Positions 53,688-62,369 of a stretch of 64,000 nt of DNA are shown here, piece by piece (position 1 is the first letter of the stretch; each line of letters starts with the position of its first letter). The stretch is taken from assembly GCF_963677125.1 (NCBI RefSeq), contig NZ_OY781882.1, positions 5,106,501-5,170,500 of the forward strand, read 5' to 3'. A model generated the notes under the pieces. The model was given only the letters and a program-made list of their open reading frames with translations, had not been told where the DNA came from and ran no database searches. Source of the stretch: an uncultured Desulfobacter sp. Lineage in GTDB: Bacteria > Desulfobacterota > Desulfobacteria > Desulfobacterales > Desulfobacteraceae. A program made the translations under genes and the position numbers.

Positions 53688-55526
53688 ATGGCAAAAAAAA
53701 AAATTTTAGTTGTTGAAGACAACGTATATAACATGAAATTAGTCCGAAGTCTTATTAAGTTAGGCGGATACGATATCATTGAAGCAGAGAGTGCGGAAGA
53801 TGGCCTGACGTTGCTTAAGGATAATAAACCGGATTTAATACTCATGGATATACAATTGCCTGGGATGGATGGACTGAGTGCGACGCGGCAAATCAAAGCA
53901 ATCGAAGAACTGAAAGATATCCCGGTGCTTGCACTGACTGCATACGCGATGAAAGGAGATAAAAAACGGGTGATTGAAGCCGGTTGTGCCGGATACATCA
54001 CCAAGCCTATTGATACAAGGGAATTTATGAACATTATTGAAGGCTATATCCCTGGTTCTCCCCCCGAAACCCCGCAATCTCAAGCCTATTCACACAATGA
54101 AGAAAATCAGCCCCCCATAGAAGAGGTTACGTTTTTTAAACATAATATTCTTATCGTGGATGATGATCCCCTGAATGTAAAGTTGTTAAAGGCCAAGCTG
54201 ACCAGTGATGCTTTTTCAACAATAGAGGCATATAATGGGCAGGAATGTCTTGATATTGTGGGGAAAGAGCCCCCTGATATCATTCTTTTAGACTTGATGA
54301 TGCCCGGCATTGATGGGTTTGAAGTTACGAAAATTCTAAAAGCAAACGAAAAGACCAAGTCCATTCCAATCATTCATATCACTGCCTTGGACAGCCATGA
54401 AGATAAGGCCAAGGCACTGGCAGTTGGTGCGGATGAGTTTTTAAACAAACCCATAAATACAAAAGAATTAATGATGCGGGTTCGTTCTCTTTTGCGCCTT
54501 CGGAATTATCAGCAGCAACTTAACACCCGCAAACAATCAGAAATGCATTTTATTACTGAGGACGTAACTAAAGACAATGGCTTTGAAGATATAAAGGCTA
54601 AATGCACAATTCTTGTTGCGGATACAAATGAAAAAGATGTGGCGTTTCTTCAAGAAAATCTTCAGCCCTATTGTAGCGAGATTCTGGTTACAGATAGTGG
54701 AAAAGATGCCATTGCACTTTCTGAAACCAAACATATTGATATTGTTTTATTGGATATCCCTCTTTCTGATATAAACGGTCATGAAGTTTGTAAGCAGTTG
54801 AAACGGATGGATAAAACGCGAAATATCCAAGTCATAACCGTGACATCTCAAGTTGATTTAGAGAGCAAAATAAAGAGCATTGAATACGGCACAGATGATT
54901 ATTTGGTTAAACCGGTCAACAAACTCGAACTTCAGGCGCGCATCAAATCGTCCATTAAAAAGAAGGCCTATCTGGATATCCTTGTGTCTAAATACGAAAC
55001 GGCATTCAATACATCCATTACGGATCAGTTGACAGGGTTGTACAATAACGCGTTTTTTAAACATTATGTTCATCTTGAATTACATCGATGCCTTGAGCAG
55101 AAACAATATATGGCGTTGATGATGATAGACATTGATAATTTTAAGCAAGTCAATGACACATATGGGCATCAAACGGGTGACCGTGTACTTAAAGCCGTTG
55201 CTGATACAATTCGCGCAAATGTTCGGGAGATTGACGTTTGTGCAAGGTATGGCGGAGAGGAGTTTGTGGTTGTATTGCCTTATGCTGACCAATGTAATGG
55301 GGCAGGAATTGCTGAAAGAATCAGAACCGCAGTTGAAGAAAAAAAAGATGACTATGGTGTGCCGGGCGGCGTAGGAGACATTACGGTGTCCATCGGCCTA
55401 TCCGTATGCCCTTCGGATGCCCAACAGGTAACTGAATTGGTTCGGTGTGCAGATATGGCCATGTACGAAGCTAAACATAGGGGCAAAAATCAAACCGTAT
55501 ATACTAAACAACAGGCCAAAACCTAA
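53688..55526 (+). CDS. Triple-receiver diguanylate cyclase (REC-REC-REC-GGDEF)
   Basis: The 612-residue protein starts at 53688 after AGGAAA; a longer frame to 53643 has no ribosome site. The receivers lie at about 5-120 (VVEDN, LMDIQLPGMDG, TKPID), 145-270 (VDDDP, LLDLMMPGIDG, NKPIN) and 305-430 (LLDIPLSDING, VKPVN). The third lacks the usual DD pair (VADTNEKD), so it may not be phosphorylated. GGDEF occupies about 445-612, with the active motif GGEEF and I-site REID five residues before it. It should make c-di-GMP on phosphorylation, as PleD does. It follows the HD-GYP gene in the same direction. Confidence 0.94.
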   Translation: MAKKKILVVEDNVYNMKLVRSLIKLGGYDIIEAESAEDGLTLLKDNKPDLILMDIQLPGMDGLSATRQIKAIEELKDIPVLALTAYAMKGDKKRVIEAGCAGYITKPIDTREFMNIIEGYIPGSPPETPQSQAYSHNEENQPPIEEVTFFKHNILIVDDDPLNVKLLKAKLTSDAFSTIEAYNGQECLDIVGKEPPDIILLDLMMPGIDGFEVTKILKANEKTKSIPIIHITALDSHEDKAKALAVGADEFLNKPINTKELMMRVRSLLRLRNYQQQLNTRKQSEMHFITEDVTKDNGFEDIKAKCTILVADTNEKDVAFLQENLQPYCSEILVTDSGKDAIALSETKHIDIVLLDIPLSDINGHEVCKQLKRMDKTRNIQVITVTSQVDLESKIKSIEYGTDDYLVKPVNKLELQARIKSSIKKKAYLDILVSKYETAFNTSITDQLTGLYNNAFFKHYVHLELHRCLEQKQYMALMMIDIDNFKQVNDTYGHQTGDRVLKAVADTIRANVREIDVCARYGGEEFVVVLPYADQCNGAGIAERIRTAVEEKKDDYGVPGGVGDITVSIGLSVCPSDAQQVTELVRCADMAMYEAKHRGKNQTVYTKQQAKT

Positions 55527-55528
55527 GT

Positions 55529-55684
55529 TTGATGGCGTCGTAAAAAGTCTTTGCCTACTGCGTTATGGTGCCCAACCAGACGCTCGACATACGATATGTA
55601 TGCCTTCACCCCTGGCTGGACACCATGCCTTGTAGGCGAAGATTTTTACTTAGCCATCGGTCGGATTTTTTAGGAGTCCATCAA
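55529..55684. repeat. 156-bp imperfect palindromic element
   Basis: TTGATGG at the left end is answered by CCATCAA at the right. Inner arms TTTGCCTAC...ATGGTGCCCAACCAG and CTGGCTGGACACCAT...GTAGGCGAAGA pair over about 35 bases with few mismatches. The centre CATACGATATGTATG is itself a palindrome. It fills most of the 251-bp gap before the binding-protein genes and contains no ORF. It looks like a non-autonomous repeat or a large cruciform; no second copy is in this window. Confidence 0.65.
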
Positions 55685-55777
55685 GTTTTCGGCCCAGAAG
55701 ATGAATGCAAGAACGTCCGTGTTTGGGCAAAATTGGCTCAGATGCAAGAGGCATAAAAATTTATGGAGGGAATCTAA

Positions 55778-56911
55778 ATGAAATCATTATTTGCAGCAAT
55801 TCTAACAGCTATTTTCCTTTTTTCCTGTTCGGCGTTTGCCGCTGACAAGGGAACTTTCAGCACAGAGCCGACATTAAATCAAGGGAAAAAATGGAGAATA
55901 GGGTATTATGAAGGCGGTGAATATTATGACTATAAAGGATGGTTTATTGCCACTATTGCAGGTTTAATGGACACGGGTTGGATTGAGAAAGCTACAATTC
56001 CAATAGATGAAGGTGAATATACTACAGCTGTCTGGAATTGGCTGGCCACTAGTATGAAAAGTGATTATATAGAATTTGTCAAAGACGCGCATTATAGTGC
56101 AAAATGGGATGATAAGCTGCGTGCACAAATGACCGAGGAGATCATCGAACGACTCAATAACCAAAAAGATATTGATTTGATGCTTGCCTTCGGCACTTGG
56201 GCCGGTAAGGATTTGGCCAACAACCGTCATTCAACGCCGACACTGGTTCTGTCTGCCAGTGATGCTGTGGGGGCAGGGATTATCAAAAGTATTGAAGATT
56301 CAGGATTTGATCATGTAAATGCACATGTAGACCCTTCGCTTTATGAACGGCAGATATTGATTTTTCATGATGTCATCAACTTTAAGAAACTGGGTGTCGC
56401 CTACGAAAATACGGTAAATGGGAAAAGTTATGCTGCCATTGATACAATTAATAAAATTGCAAAGAAAAAAGGCTTCAAGGTTGTCTCCTGCTTTACCCAA
56501 AGCGATATAGCCGATCAAGATGCAGCAGGCGCAAGTGTACTCAAGTGTATGGAAAAATTATGCGGTGAGGTGGATGCCGTGTATGTAACCCAGCAGGGTG
56601 GCGTTAATTCTAAGACCATTCCCCAGATCGTGGATATTGCCAATAAAAATCGAATCCCCACATTTTCCCAGTCTGGATCCCAGGAAGTCCAGGCCGGCCT
56701 GTTTATGAGTATTTCGAACTCAGGATTTAAGTATGTGGGGCAATTTCATGCAAGTTTGATCGCAAAAGTGTTTAACGGCGCCAAACCCAGGCAGCTTGAT
56801 CAGGTATTTGAAGGGCCGCCGAAAGTTGCCATTAATTTGAAAACAGCTCAGTTGATTGGTTTTGATCCCCCCATGGTGCTACTGGGTGCCACTGATGAGA
56901 TTTATAAATAG
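55778..56911 (+). CDS. Orphan periplasmic ABC-type substrate-binding protein, copy 1
   Basis: The 377-residue protein has a signal peptide (LFAAILTAIFLFSCSAFA, cleavage near A22) and a two-lobed binding-protein fold of the uncharacterised PF04392-like/BMP type: KWRIGYYEGGEYYDY, MLAFGTWAGKDLANN, TLVLSASDAVGAGI, LGVAYENTVNGKSYAAI and VYVTQQGGVN. No permease or ATPase gene is near. It forms a tandem pair with the next gene, 27 bp away. Because it follows two c-di-GMP genes, a role in ligand sensing through a membrane sensor is as likely as uptake. Confidence 0.85.
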   Translation: MKSLFAAILTAIFLFSCSAFAADKGTFSTEPTLNQGKKWRIGYYEGGEYYDYKGWFIATIAGLMDTGWIEKATIPIDEGEYTTAVWNWLATSMKSDYIEFVKDAHYSAKWDDKLRAQMTEEIIERLNNQKDIDLMLAFGTWAGKDLANNRHSTPTLVLSASDAVGAGIIKSIEDSGFDHVNAHVDPSLYERQILIFHDVINFKKLGVAYENTVNGKSYAAIDTINKIAKKKGFKVVSCFTQSDIADQDAAGASVLKCMEKLCGEVDAVYVTQQGGVNSKTIPQIVDIANKNRIPTFSQSGSQEVQAGLFMSISNSGFKYVGQFHASLIAKVFNGAKPRQLDQVFEGPPKVAINLKTAQLIGFDPPMVLLGATDEIYK

Positions 56912-56938
56912 AAGATTTAAAATATTAAGGGGATATCA

Positions 56939-58096
56939 ATGAAATTTGTGAAAATATTTGGCGCTTTCGTCATTATAATCGCATTGGCCGGTATATCTTA
57001 CGCAGATAATTTTAAAAAATTTTCAACGTCTTATCAAACGAATCATGGGAAAAAATGGAAAATCGGTTATTTCCAGGGCGGGGATTATGTTAATTATCAA
57101 AGTTATCTCAGTTCTACCATACGTGGTCTAATGGATTTGGGATGGATCAAGGAAACTAAGATCCCAGAGATTAAAGGCAATACCCGGTTATTTTGGGAAT
57201 GGCTTTCAACAAAAGCGCAAAGCGACTATATTGAGTTTCTCAGTGACGCTTATTATACCTGCGACTGGGATAAGAGTACCAGGAAAAAGGTCGCAAATCG
57301 ATTGATCTCCCGGCTTGCCGACGATGATAACAACATTGATCTGATGATTGCCATGGGGACATGGGCGGGTAAGGATTTATCGAACAATTTACACCACGTA
57401 AATACCATTATCATGTCTACCAGTGATCCGGTGGAGTCCGGCATTATAAAAAGCATTCAAGATTCGGGATTTGATCATATCCACGCCAGGATCGATCCAT
57501 TGCGTTACGAACGCCAGATTATGATTTTTAATGATATGGTTAAATTCAAAACCCTTGGCGTGGCCTATGAAGATTCCATCGCCGGAAGAAGCTATGCCGC
57601 GGTTGATGCCATAGAGACGGTGGCTGCGCAAAAAGGCTTTAAGATCGCCAGATGTTTTACCCAAAGTGATATTTCAGATCAGGAACTTATGAATAGAAGT
57701 GTAATTAAGTGCTTTTCAGAACTTATTCCCAAGGTGGATGCGATTTATGTCACGGTCCAAGGGGGGGTCAACTCCACAACAATCCCTACGCTGGTAAAAA
57801 TGACACAGGAGAACCGCATTCCTACGTTTTCTCAATTCGGTTCAACAGAAGTGCAGCAGGGGTTTTTAATGAGCATGTCACGTAAAAACGGTTTTAAATC
57901 AGCAGGAAGATATTTTGCTGCACTGGTTGCACAAATTTTCAATGGAGCCAAACCCAGAGAATTAAATCAGGTTTTTGAGGAAGAACAAAATTTGGCGTTA
58001 AACCTTAAAACTGCTGAGCTTATAGGGTTTTATCTATACGCTGATATTATTGCTGCAGCAGATGAAATTTACCGGGATATTAAAGAGCCTGAATAA
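56939..58096 (+). CDS. Orphan periplasmic ABC-type substrate-binding protein, copy 2
   Basis: The 385-residue paralogue of the previous gene has a signal peptide near residues 1-22 (IFGAFVIIIALAGISYA) and the same motifs: KWKIGYFQGGDYVNY, MIAMGTWAGKDLSNN, IIMSTSDPVESGI, LGVAYEDSIAGRSYAAV and IYVTVQGGVN. The two are clearly similar along their whole length, so this is an older tandem duplication, not a recent one. The ligand is unknown. Residue differences around the SASDAVG / STSDPVE loop may reflect distinct ligands. Confidence 0.85.
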   Translation: MKFVKIFGAFVIIIALAGISYADNFKKFSTSYQTNHGKKWKIGYFQGGDYVNYQSYLSSTIRGLMDLGWIKETKIPEIKGNTRLFWEWLSTKAQSDYIEFLSDAYYTCDWDKSTRKKVANRLISRLADDDNNIDLMIAMGTWAGKDLSNNLHHVNTIIMSTSDPVESGIIKSIQDSGFDHIHARIDPLRYERQIMIFNDMVKFKTLGVAYEDSIAGRSYAAVDAIETVAAQKGFKIARCFTQSDISDQELMNRSVIKCFSELIPKVDAIYVTVQGGVNSTTIPTLVKMTQENRIPTFSQFGSTEVQQGFLMSMSRKNGFKSAGRYFAALVAQIFNGAKPRELNQVFEEEQNLALNLKTAELIGFYLYADIIAAADEIYRDIKEPE

Positions 58097-58101
58097 CGGG
58101 C

Positions 58102-58146
58102 ATGGGCATGGGTGCTGATAGACTATGTCGGCCCATGGCTGTTATG
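58102..58146 (+). repeat. Dispersed intergenic element, copy between convergent genes
   Basis: ATGGGTGCTGATAGACTATG then TCGGCCCATGGCTGTTATG aligns base for base with 63544-63579. It lies between the second binding-protein gene and the convergent unknown gene, 10 bp from the latter's stop. Confidence 0.5.
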
Positions 58147-58155
58147 TAAAGTTTT

Positions 58156-59763
58156 TCAGACAAGAGGAATTTTGTCCTTAAGCAATGCATTACAACACAT
58201 TGGGATGTCCTGATGCCATGTACTATCCTGCTCGGTAAAGGGGACGATATCGGGTATGGTTTCGAACAACGAGGCTAGATGTGCCTCTTTAATCGTTAAT
58301 CGCTTAATTTTAGAGACGTCTTCATTATTAAGGCCGCCTCTGCCGATAATTTCTATGGGGCCTGCAGGGATCAAATTGTTTTCCCCGGCTTTGGTCATTA
58401 CCGTCTGCATACCGGAAAGATAGCAGCCTGTCGGTATATTTTCAGTCTGATTACATATTTTTTTCATACTTGCTTGTTTATTTAAAACTTTCACAATGGC
58501 CTGTTGCATGCAGGGAAGATATTCGCTTTGATAATACCCGCCAATACACCCAATGCCTCTGGCGATAGAAATGCTGGTGTAACATGTAAAAAGCGAGGGC
58601 AGCAAACGACCATCTTTAAGCGCATCAATAATGCTTAAAGGATCAAAGGCAAGGGTGTAAACATTATCCCGTTCATCCTTGCCTTTTAACTGTGGTTGAC
58701 CGGATGCCAGGCCTTCAATTACCATGGGAACCAATTTGTTTTTTAAACCTACGCCCCAGAAAAAATGGGTGCCGCAATTGCCCAAAGCCCTTTTGACATC
58801 ATTGTTGCTGCAATCTTCTATCAATCTGCGGTGAAGTTTTTTTCCCTGCCAACAGGCCGGTGCGCAATCCAGATTTGATATCAGATCTTGGGTGATATCG
58901 GGGTCAAACATCAATTTGTAAATCAAAGATGACGCGTCAGCCAAATCTTTTATCAACAGTCTGGAAGCAATTGCCTCTAGATCCATATAAATCAGGTCCA
59001 TTGGCACATCAGAAGTTGCAAACATGCGGTTCCACAGTCGATGATTTAAAACAACGGACTGTTCGGAATAACTTTGCCATCCTTGGGAGACGGTTTGGCC
59101 ATAATCTGTTTCAAGAATATCATGCAGTACATCACCATATTCGGGTAAAAGATCTCCCTGGTTTACCAGTTTGCCGATCCGATTTACTGTCCTTTTAATC
59201 TGATCTTTGTCAATGGGGCCAATTAAACTGACATAACTTGTTTTAAATTTGTCAGAGAATATGGGGATTTTTTGCGGCATGACCGCGCAATCGTTTTTAG
59301 CTGTGTGATAAAGTAACATGCCCCTGGGAAACGTTAGATTGTTTAGGGGGACATTGGCACAGGCAATCACCGGTATCGTGGATTGGGCAGGATTCATAGA
59401 CGACAGAATAAGGGAAAAAAGAAACGTGCCCTGTACCGATTGGGCAAAAAAGTCAATGCCGTGATGATTTGCGGTCAGTACAACCGGTGTCCTTGACAGG
59501 TCCGTTACTGTTCGCCGGGCAATGGATTCTCCATGAATCGGCAGAAGATAGTCATAGACAATTTCAAAGAAATCATCCTTTTTTTGATAACCATTCCCTA
59601 TTGGCAAAGGGTAGTTCGCTATGTATTCAGCAATGGGGGTTTCACCATGTTCGGCAATTGTTTTTTTTATAATTGATGAATGCTTGCAAACCAAGTCAAA
59701 ATAGGCATTCGTTGAAGCCTGCAGCCGCTCATCCTGTTTAGCCGATGAAAAAAACGATTTCAT
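58156..59763 (-). CDS. Unknown 535-residue protein of the epimerase-MFS operon
   Basis: The family is not recognised. It is probably soluble: no signal peptide and only short hydrophobic stretches. Notable segments are RTPVVLTANHHGIDFFAQS (two His and an Asp), VIACANVPLNNLTFPRG, SLIGPIDKDQIKRTVNRI, NCGTHFFWGVG, GIGCIGGYYQSEYLP and GRGGLNNEDVSK, with about 12 cysteines scattered through it. It begins 4 bp before the end of the MFS gene, so they are co-translated. With a DapF-like epimerase and an exporter-like protein in the same operon, an enzyme acting on an amino-acid-like metabolite is possible, but I cannot assign a reaction. Confidence 0.65.
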   Translation of the reverse strand: MKSFFSSAKQDERLQASTNAYFDLVCKHSSIIKKTIAEHGETPIAEYIANYPLPIGNGYQKKDDFFEIVYDYLLPIHGESIARRTVTDLSRTPVVLTANHHGIDFFAQSVQGTFLFSLILSSMNPAQSTIPVIACANVPLNNLTFPRGMLLYHTAKNDCAVMPQKIPIFSDKFKTSYVSLIGPIDKDQIKRTVNRIGKLVNQGDLLPEYGDVLHDILETDYGQTVSQGWQSYSEQSVVLNHRLWNRMFATSDVPMDLIYMDLEAIASRLLIKDLADASSLIYKLMFDPDITQDLISNLDCAPACWQGKKLHRRLIEDCSNNDVKRALGNCGTHFFWGVGLKNKLVPMVIEGLASGQPQLKGKDERDNVYTLAFDPLSIIDALKDGRLLPSLFTCYTSISIARGIGCIGGYYQSEYLPCMQQAIVKVLNKQASMKKICNQTENIPTGCYLSGMQTVMTKAGENNLIPAGPIEIIGRGGLNNEDVSKIKRLTIKEAHLASLFETIPDIVPFTEQDSTWHQDIPMCCNALLKDKIPLV

Positions 59764-62366
59764 AAAAACCTTTCGTAATACTTTCTATCTTTTATTGTGA
59801 ATAGAAAAAATAGAAGGGCTGTCATCAGGTAAATTAACCCGAGGTGCGTAATGCTCATTCTGATGTTTTCCGATAAAAACAGCCCGCTGAAAATAATGGG
59901 TCCAAGTGCCTGACCCAGGCGACTCACAGCTCTGAATATACCGATGGCCTTGCCTTCGCCAAAGGCATAAGTGACCTTTAAGCGAAGCAGATATGTGCTT
60001 TGGGAAGCAATAATAAAGCTGTTTGAAAGCCCGAGTAAAAAGATGGCAAATGTTACGGCGATTAACCCTTCGAAAAAATAAAACATTAGAAAGGCAAAGC
60101 TGCCCAGCAGGCAACCCACAAAAATGTAGTTTCTTTTATTGTCAAATCTATCCACAAATTTGGCGATAATTGGTCCTAAATAAACAAGACTAAAACCGTA
60201 AATCATCAGTTCTCTGCCGATAGTGCCTTGGGAGGTGCCAAGTCGATTGAGGTAAACCGGACTGAAATAGTGCAGGAAGCCGACCGCGGCAAACGCTGCC
60301 GGAAGGCTGCTTAAAAAGATCAAACTCAGAACAATTCTGTTGCTGAAAAATTCAAAGATAACTTTTTTGCCCGGACTGTTTTTGGGGTCAGATTGGGTCT
60401 GCGGGTTGGGCTTCTTGTTGTCGGTTGGTCGAATCATCGCTTTTTTCATGAAAATCAGTGGGTAAAGAATGCTTATGTAGAGAATCACGGCACCAATGAA
60501 AAAGACCCCGCCATATCCAATTTTTTCTGCCAGTAACGCACCTGTTGCCCCGCCACAAATACTTCCGGCATACAACCCGGATAAAAATTGTGCAAAACCT
60601 CGCGCCCTGCTTTTTTGTTTGGTGAACGCAATGACAAAACCTTGGGCCGCCAGCAGCGTAAGGCCGTATCCAATACCCACGAGCCCCCTTGAGATTATAA
60701 AATGGATTACGTTTGGCGCAAGCCACGAGTACAGTGTCCCGCTGCCTGCAAGAAATAAACCGACCAGAAAGGGTTCATGCCATCCTCTTCGATCGTTCCA
60801 AAATCCACTTAGGAAAATGGCGATACCTACAAAACAAAATTCTATGGAAATCGGCAGGCCCATCACTGCATCCTTGGAGAATTTCCACATGGGTGTATAA
60901 ATTTTTTCCATGTGCAGAGGGATAAAAGACATGCAAAGATCCATGCCGAAAAGGAACAAGAAGGTCACAGGGCGGATTAATCCAAAATGAACCCCCTTGG
61001 TGCTGTTTTGTTGGGATTCCGGCGTATCAATAAAGTGAAAAAGAAATACCAGCAATTCCACAAGGAAAAGTATGGATACCGCAATAACTGTGACGGCATT
61101 TAAAATGAGATTAGAGGCTTCCCGTAGGAATTCAGCTTTTGATATCCGGATAGTAACGGTCCCTAAAGATGCGTTATTTTTGTCCGTCAGGGCTATTTCG
61201 TGAAGTTTGTTCAAATAATGAATTTTTTTAAGAAAGGCCTTTACCCACGAAACATTTGCAAAAGACAATGTGCTATGGTTTTTCTTGCTCGCTGCAAAAA
61301 TCCAGTTTTTTTCAGAATCCAGCACAAGAATGGAATCAATAATCGAATACGCATTAACAAGTTCATCAAACCGCCCGTCGGCTTTTACGGAATCTGAGAG
61401 AGGCAATCCCGTATTTATGTATTTTTCAATATTGTGTTTAGCAAAATTCAAGGCCATCTCTACCTGGTTTTTAGCGATATCAACATACTGCTTGGACGCC
61501 GTATAGGTGTTCAGCCCCGAAAATACGATAATGATGGGCGCAATCACATAAAACATGGACCATGTGATTCTTTTTCTATGAGATTTTAGATCCGCAGGGC
61601 AGTTGCGCAAAAGCTTTGCAAGAACCCATAGCAGGGCAACACTGCCTATGAAAAACAAGATTGCACCAATCCAGATTTGCCTTTTAAGATTGATACCGGC
61701 GGATGTATGCTCGCCGCCTTTAGTGAAAGAAACAAGAACAGATCCAATCCACTGCTTTTGGAAGTTTTCAATGGGAAGATGGAGAAATAATAGATCTCCT
61801 TTTGATATAACCTCGTTTTTTCCTAAGAATGATTCTTTTTCACCCTTTTCATCTGCAAACGCTTCAAGTGGAAAGGGCAGACGGTCCGTCAACGGGTGCT
61901 GCTCTGTTGTAAATAGAATATATCCATCCGGGCGGCAAACACGTATTTCAAAATGTGAGACAGACGCCTGGTGTGTTGGGACGTGTTGTTTTTTGCTTTT
62001 TATCGTTAATGCATTTAACTGGGATTTAGCCCAGGATAGGCGATCCGTCATGCCCGGAACGTCTGACAGGGGCATGTCGTAGGAGAGTGCCTGCTGGATT
62101 TCTCGCCGCAGATCAGTCCCCACAATATGATATTTAAGAGCAAGCGCTTCTTTTGACAGTTTTTCCAGGGTAGTGAAATTAAACAGGGCGTTAAATAATA
62201 GGGCGACGATGAGAAGAATAATAGAATGAAATAAAATTTTTTTCCCGGCAGGACTCGACATAAGAGACGGAGGGGGGTGTTTGGTGTTTCCGGCCTTATC
62301 TCCGAATTCACCGGGATATTGGCTGTGGGTGCCAAAATTTTCTGTCATGGTTTGCTTGCCGCCCAT
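59760..62366 (-). CDS. MFS transporter fused to an N-terminal sensor-like membrane module
   Basis: The 868-residue protein has a sensor-like part in residues 1-440: a helix near 44-64, an extracytoplasmic domain of about 67-230 (FEIRVCRPDGYILFTTE, DLLFLHLPIENFQ), helices near 233-252 and 270-288, a second extracytoplasmic domain of about 290-415 (SIIDSILVLDSEKNWIFAAS) and a helix near 420-445. Both external parts resemble Cache-like domains. From about 455 to the end there is a 12-helix MFS domain, with SRGLVGIGYGLTLLAAQGF, GAVILYISILYPL and RAVSRLGQALGPIIF. No kinase or HAMP part is present. I infer a transporter gated by an external signal. The start is uncertain (62366 or 62348; neither has a clear ribosome site). 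Confidence 0.85.
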   Translation of the reverse strand: MGGKQTMTENFGTHSQYPGEFGDKAGNTKHPPPSLMSSPAGKKILFHSIILLIVALLFNALFNFTTLEKLSKEALALKYHIVGTDLRREIQQALSYDMPLSDVPGMTDRLSWAKSQLNALTIKSKKQHVPTHQASVSHFEIRVCRPDGYILFTTEQHPLTDRLPFPLEAFADEKGEKESFLGKNEVISKGDLLFLHLPIENFQKQWIGSVLVSFTKGGEHTSAGINLKRQIWIGAILFFIGSVALLWVLAKLLRNCPADLKSHRKRITWSMFYVIAPIIIVFSGLNTYTASKQYVDIAKNQVEMALNFAKHNIEKYINTGLPLSDSVKADGRFDELVNAYSIIDSILVLDSEKNWIFAASKKNHSTLSFANVSWVKAFLKKIHYLNKLHEIALTDKNNASLGTVTIRISKAEFLREASNLILNAVTVIAVSILFLVELLVFLFHFIDTPESQQNSTKGVHFGLIRPVTFLFLFGMDLCMSFIPLHMEKIYTPMWKFSKDAVMGLPISIEFCFVGIAIFLSGFWNDRRGWHEPFLVGLFLAGSGTLYSWLAPNVIHFIISRGLVGIGYGLTLLAAQGFVIAFTKQKSRARGFAQFLSGLYAGSICGGATGALLAEKIGYGGVFFIGAVILYISILYPLIFMKKAMIRPTDNKKPNPQTQSDPKNSPGKKVIFEFFSNRIVLSLIFLSSLPAAFAAVGFLHYFSPVYLNRLGTSQGTIGRELMIYGFSLVYLGPIIAKFVDRFDNKRNYIFVGCLLGSFAFLMFYFFEGLIAVTFAIFLLGLSNSFIIASQSTYLLRLKVTYAFGEGKAIGIFRAVSRLGQALGPIIFSGLFLSENIRMSITHLGLIYLMTALLFFLFTIKDRKYYERFL

Positions 62367-62369
62367 ATT

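Noticed and set aside
58156..59763. Acyltransferase (PlsC-type HxxxxD) assignment for the unknown protein because of NHHGID
   Set aside because: The spacing is HxxxD, not HxxxxD, and the other acyltransferase blocks are missing.
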